This document shows positions 5,185 through 6,373 of a stretch of 6,373 nt of DNA, piece by piece; the stretch's first letter is position 1, and every line of letters starts with the position of its first letter. The notes under the pieces were generated by a model that worked only from the letters and a program-made list of their open reading frames with translations, did not search any database and was not told the DNA's origin. The DNA lies in assembly GCA_018647275.1 (NCBI GenBank), contig JABGTH010000206.1:1-6373 (forward strand), given 5' to 3'. The DNA comes from Paracoccaceae bacterium (GTDB lineage Bacteria; Pseudomonadota; Alphaproteobacteria; Rhodobacterales; Rhodobacteraceae). The position numbers were made by a program, and so were the translations under genes.

Positions 5185-5213
5185 TTAATAGAACATAAGT
5201 AGAACAAATGCAA
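5185..5213 (-). promoter_or_regulatory. Promoter of the tandem-repeat/DCC/TrhA cluster
   Basis: On the minus strand TTGCAT (complement of 5208-5213) and TATTAA (complement of 5185-5190) are separated by exactly 17 bp. The -10 matches 4 of 6 and the -35 3 of 6 positions. The transcript should start near 5178, leaving a leader of about 25 nt that contains the AAGGA. The LexA box lies wholly between the two hexamers. Confidence 0.55.
5191..5205 (-). promoter_or_regulatory. LexA (SOS) box, GTTC-N7-GTTC
   Basis: GTTCTACTTATGTTC on the minus strand (GAAC-N7-GAAC on the plus strand). This is an exact match to the direct-repeat operator used by LexA in most Alphaproteobacteria, including Rhodobacter. 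It lies entirely within the spacer between the -35 and -10, where bound LexA would block RNA polymerase. This predicts repression in normal growth and induction by DNA damage. Confidence 0.8.
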
Positions 5214-5350
5214 GTCTGGCATGTTTAAGGGGTGCGTCTCAGTTTGAATTTCAGCGTTGCGGGCAAAGCTGCCAGTGTTGAAGTCAATTTCAACGGCTGC
5301 TTTGGGATGGCTTTTCAGGCCCACCAGTGGATATATTCATCTGATAAAAT
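5214..5350. other. Intergenic stretch between tdh and the LexA-box cluster
   Basis: Holds a 6-bp hairpin, GTTGAA/TTCAAC with a 6-nt loop (5277-5294). No T-run follows it on either side, so it is at best a weak terminator for the dehydrogenase gene. Frames crossing this stretch have no credible start. Confidence 0.4.
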
Positions 5351-6373
5351 TTAGGTCGTTCTCCAATCTAACACGACTTTCCCTGATTTCCCTGATTTCA
5401 TTGCAGCGAAACCTTCGGCGTAGTCCTTGACCGCAAAGCGGTGTGTAATAATGCCAGACACGTCCAGCCCATTTTGCAACATTGCGATCATCTTGTACCA
5501 CGTCTCAAAAATCTCGCGCCCGTAAATGCCCTTTAAGGTAATCGCCTTAAAAACTATTCGGCTCCAATCGACGGGGCTTTTACCCGGCGGTATTCCAAGC
5601 AGCGCGATACGTCCGCCCATCACCATGGCCTCAACCATCTGATTTAGGGCTACTTGGTTACCAGACATTTCCAGGCCGACATCGAAACCCTGCATGATTT
5701 TTAGCTGTGCCTGTACATCAGCCAGATCGGTTTTTGTAACGTTCACGGGCGTCAAATCCGCCACCTTCGCGGCCAAATCGAGGCGATCTTGGTTGATATC
5801 GGTGATTACCACGTTACGCGCGCCTGCGCGCCGCGCAACGGCCGCTGCCATAATGCCGATTGGGCCAGCACCGGTGATTAACACGTCTTCCCCCACAAGA
5901 TCGAACGAAAGGGCGGTGTGAACGGCGTTGCCTAAGGGATCAAGGATGGCACCGGTGTCGTCGCTGATCTCGTCGGGTAAAGGCACTACGTTGAAGGAAG
6001 GTAGACGCAAATATTCAGCGAATGCGCCTTGTTCGTTCACACCAATGCCGCGTGTTTCTGGGTCAAGATGAAATTTTCCAGCACGACTTTGGCGCGACTG
6101 TTTGCCAATCAAATGACCCTCACCACTGCACCTTTGCCCCAGGTTTAATCCTTCAACATTACGCCCGAGCTCAACGATTTCTCCCGCGAACTCATGCCCT
6201 GTGATCAATGGAACTGGAACGGTCTTCTTGGCCCAATCATCCCAGTTTAAGATATGGATGTCTGTGCCACAAATGCCCGTCTTGTTGATGCGGATCAGCA
6301 CATCGTCAGGGCCAATATCTGGCACGGGAGCGGTTTGTAACCATAGGCCTTCACGGGCGTGAGCCTTAATTAA
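5351..6373 (-). CDS. tdh: L-threonine 3-dehydrogenase, lacking about 3 N-terminal residues at the window edge
   Basis: A zinc-dependent medium-chain dehydrogenase that oxidises L-threonine with NAD+ to 2-amino-3-ketobutyrate in the cytoplasm, the first step of threonine breakdown to glycine. 340 residues are visible and align without gaps to E. coli Tdh numbering when three residues (such as MKA) are added. An internal GTG at 6325 is not the start, because the conserved stretch LIKAHAREGLWLQTAP continues in frame to 6373. Catalytic zinc ligands are present as C38, H63 and E64 (GICGTD and GHEFAGE), and the NAD site as GAGPIG with D at the end of the next strand (ITDINQDRL). The structural zinc loop is altered: positions 93, 96, 99 and 107, all Cys in E. 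coli, read G, S, S and D here. The partner gene kbl usually lies upstream and would be beyond the right edge. Confidence 0.95.
   Translation of the reverse strand, partial: LIKAHAREGLWLQTAPVPDIGPDDVLIRINKTGICGTDIHILNWDDWAKKTVPVPLITGHEFAGEIVELGRNVEGLNLGQRCSGEGHLIGKQSRQSRAGKFHLDPETRGIGVNEQGAFAEYLRLPSFNVVPLPDEISDDTGAILDPLGNAVHTALSFDLVGEDVLITGAGPIGIMAAAVARRAGARNVVITDINQDRLDLAAKVADLTPVNVTKTDLADVQAQLKIMQGFDVGLEMSGNQVALNQMVEAMVMGGRIALLGIPPGKSPVDWSRIVFKAITLKGIYGREIFETWYKMIAMLQNGLDVSGIITHRFAVKDYAEGFAAMKSGKSGKVVLDWRTT

Noticed and set aside
5183..5185. ATG as start of the tandem-repeat protein
   Set aside because: It overlaps the predicted -10 element and lies upstream of the likely transcript start; the ATG at 5152 has an AAGGA site and keeps both repeats.
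5091..5324. Minus-strand frame of about 77 codons overlapping the tandem-repeat gene
   Set aside because: It overlaps the repeat gene's coding start, promoter and LexA box in another frame, and has no ribosome binding site for its GTG start.
6323..6325. GTG as start codon of threonine dehydrogenase
   Set aside because: The conserved N-terminus (LIKAHAREGLWLQTAP) continues in frame upstream to the window edge, so the gene runs off the right end.

Overview
The window looks like a chromosomal segment from a marine alphaproteobacterium of the Rhodobacterales (Roseobacter-type). Three things suggest this. The UspA, aminotransferase, IMPACT-type and threonine dehydrogenase proteins read like the versions typical of that order. 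A GTTC-N7-GTTC LexA box of the alphaproteobacterial type is present. The base composition is moderate, with short leaders and good Shine-Dalgarno sites. No rRNA, tRNA, insertion sequence or CRISPR array was seen.

Layout from left to right. The left edge holds the first 20 codons of a minus-strand Nfu/NifU-type iron-sulfur scaffold gene, with a textbook ribosome binding site and a candidate promoter. About 1 kb with no convincing intact gene follows (63-1067). It holds four phased CTG-yr-CAG palindromes, two CtrA-like TTAA-N7-TTAR sites and a possible decayed 80-codon reading frame. Next come a minus-strand universal stress protein gene and a class IV (BCAT-like) aminotransferase gene. A divergent promoter region (2493-2670) separates these from a plus-strand pair: a lipoprotein-type M48 metalloprotease followed 3 nt later by a short IMPACT/YigZ-domain protein.

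That pair converges, with stop codons directly abutting, on a minus-strand cluster of three genes read from 5152 down to 3742: a 116-aa protein made of two copies of a ~39-aa motif, a DCC-family (DUF393) CPVC protein, and a TrhA/hemolysin III (PAQR-like) membrane protein. The promoter of this cluster has a perfect alphaproteobacterial LexA box filling most of the spacer between -35 and -10. The right edge carries nearly all of L-threonine 3-dehydrogenase (minus strand), lacking only about three N-terminal residues.

The most interesting point is the LexA-type box in front of the uncharacterised tandem-repeat protein. It implies that this protein, and possibly the thiol-redox and membrane proteins behind it, belong to the SOS response. 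Second is the helically phased array of four palindromic sites (centres 21, 52 and 21 bp apart) in the gene-poor region upstream of the Nfu gene. The other genes are metabolic (aminotransferase, Tdh), stress (UspA) or envelope maintenance (M48) genes and look ordinary, apart from the complete loss of the structural zinc cysteines in Tdh.
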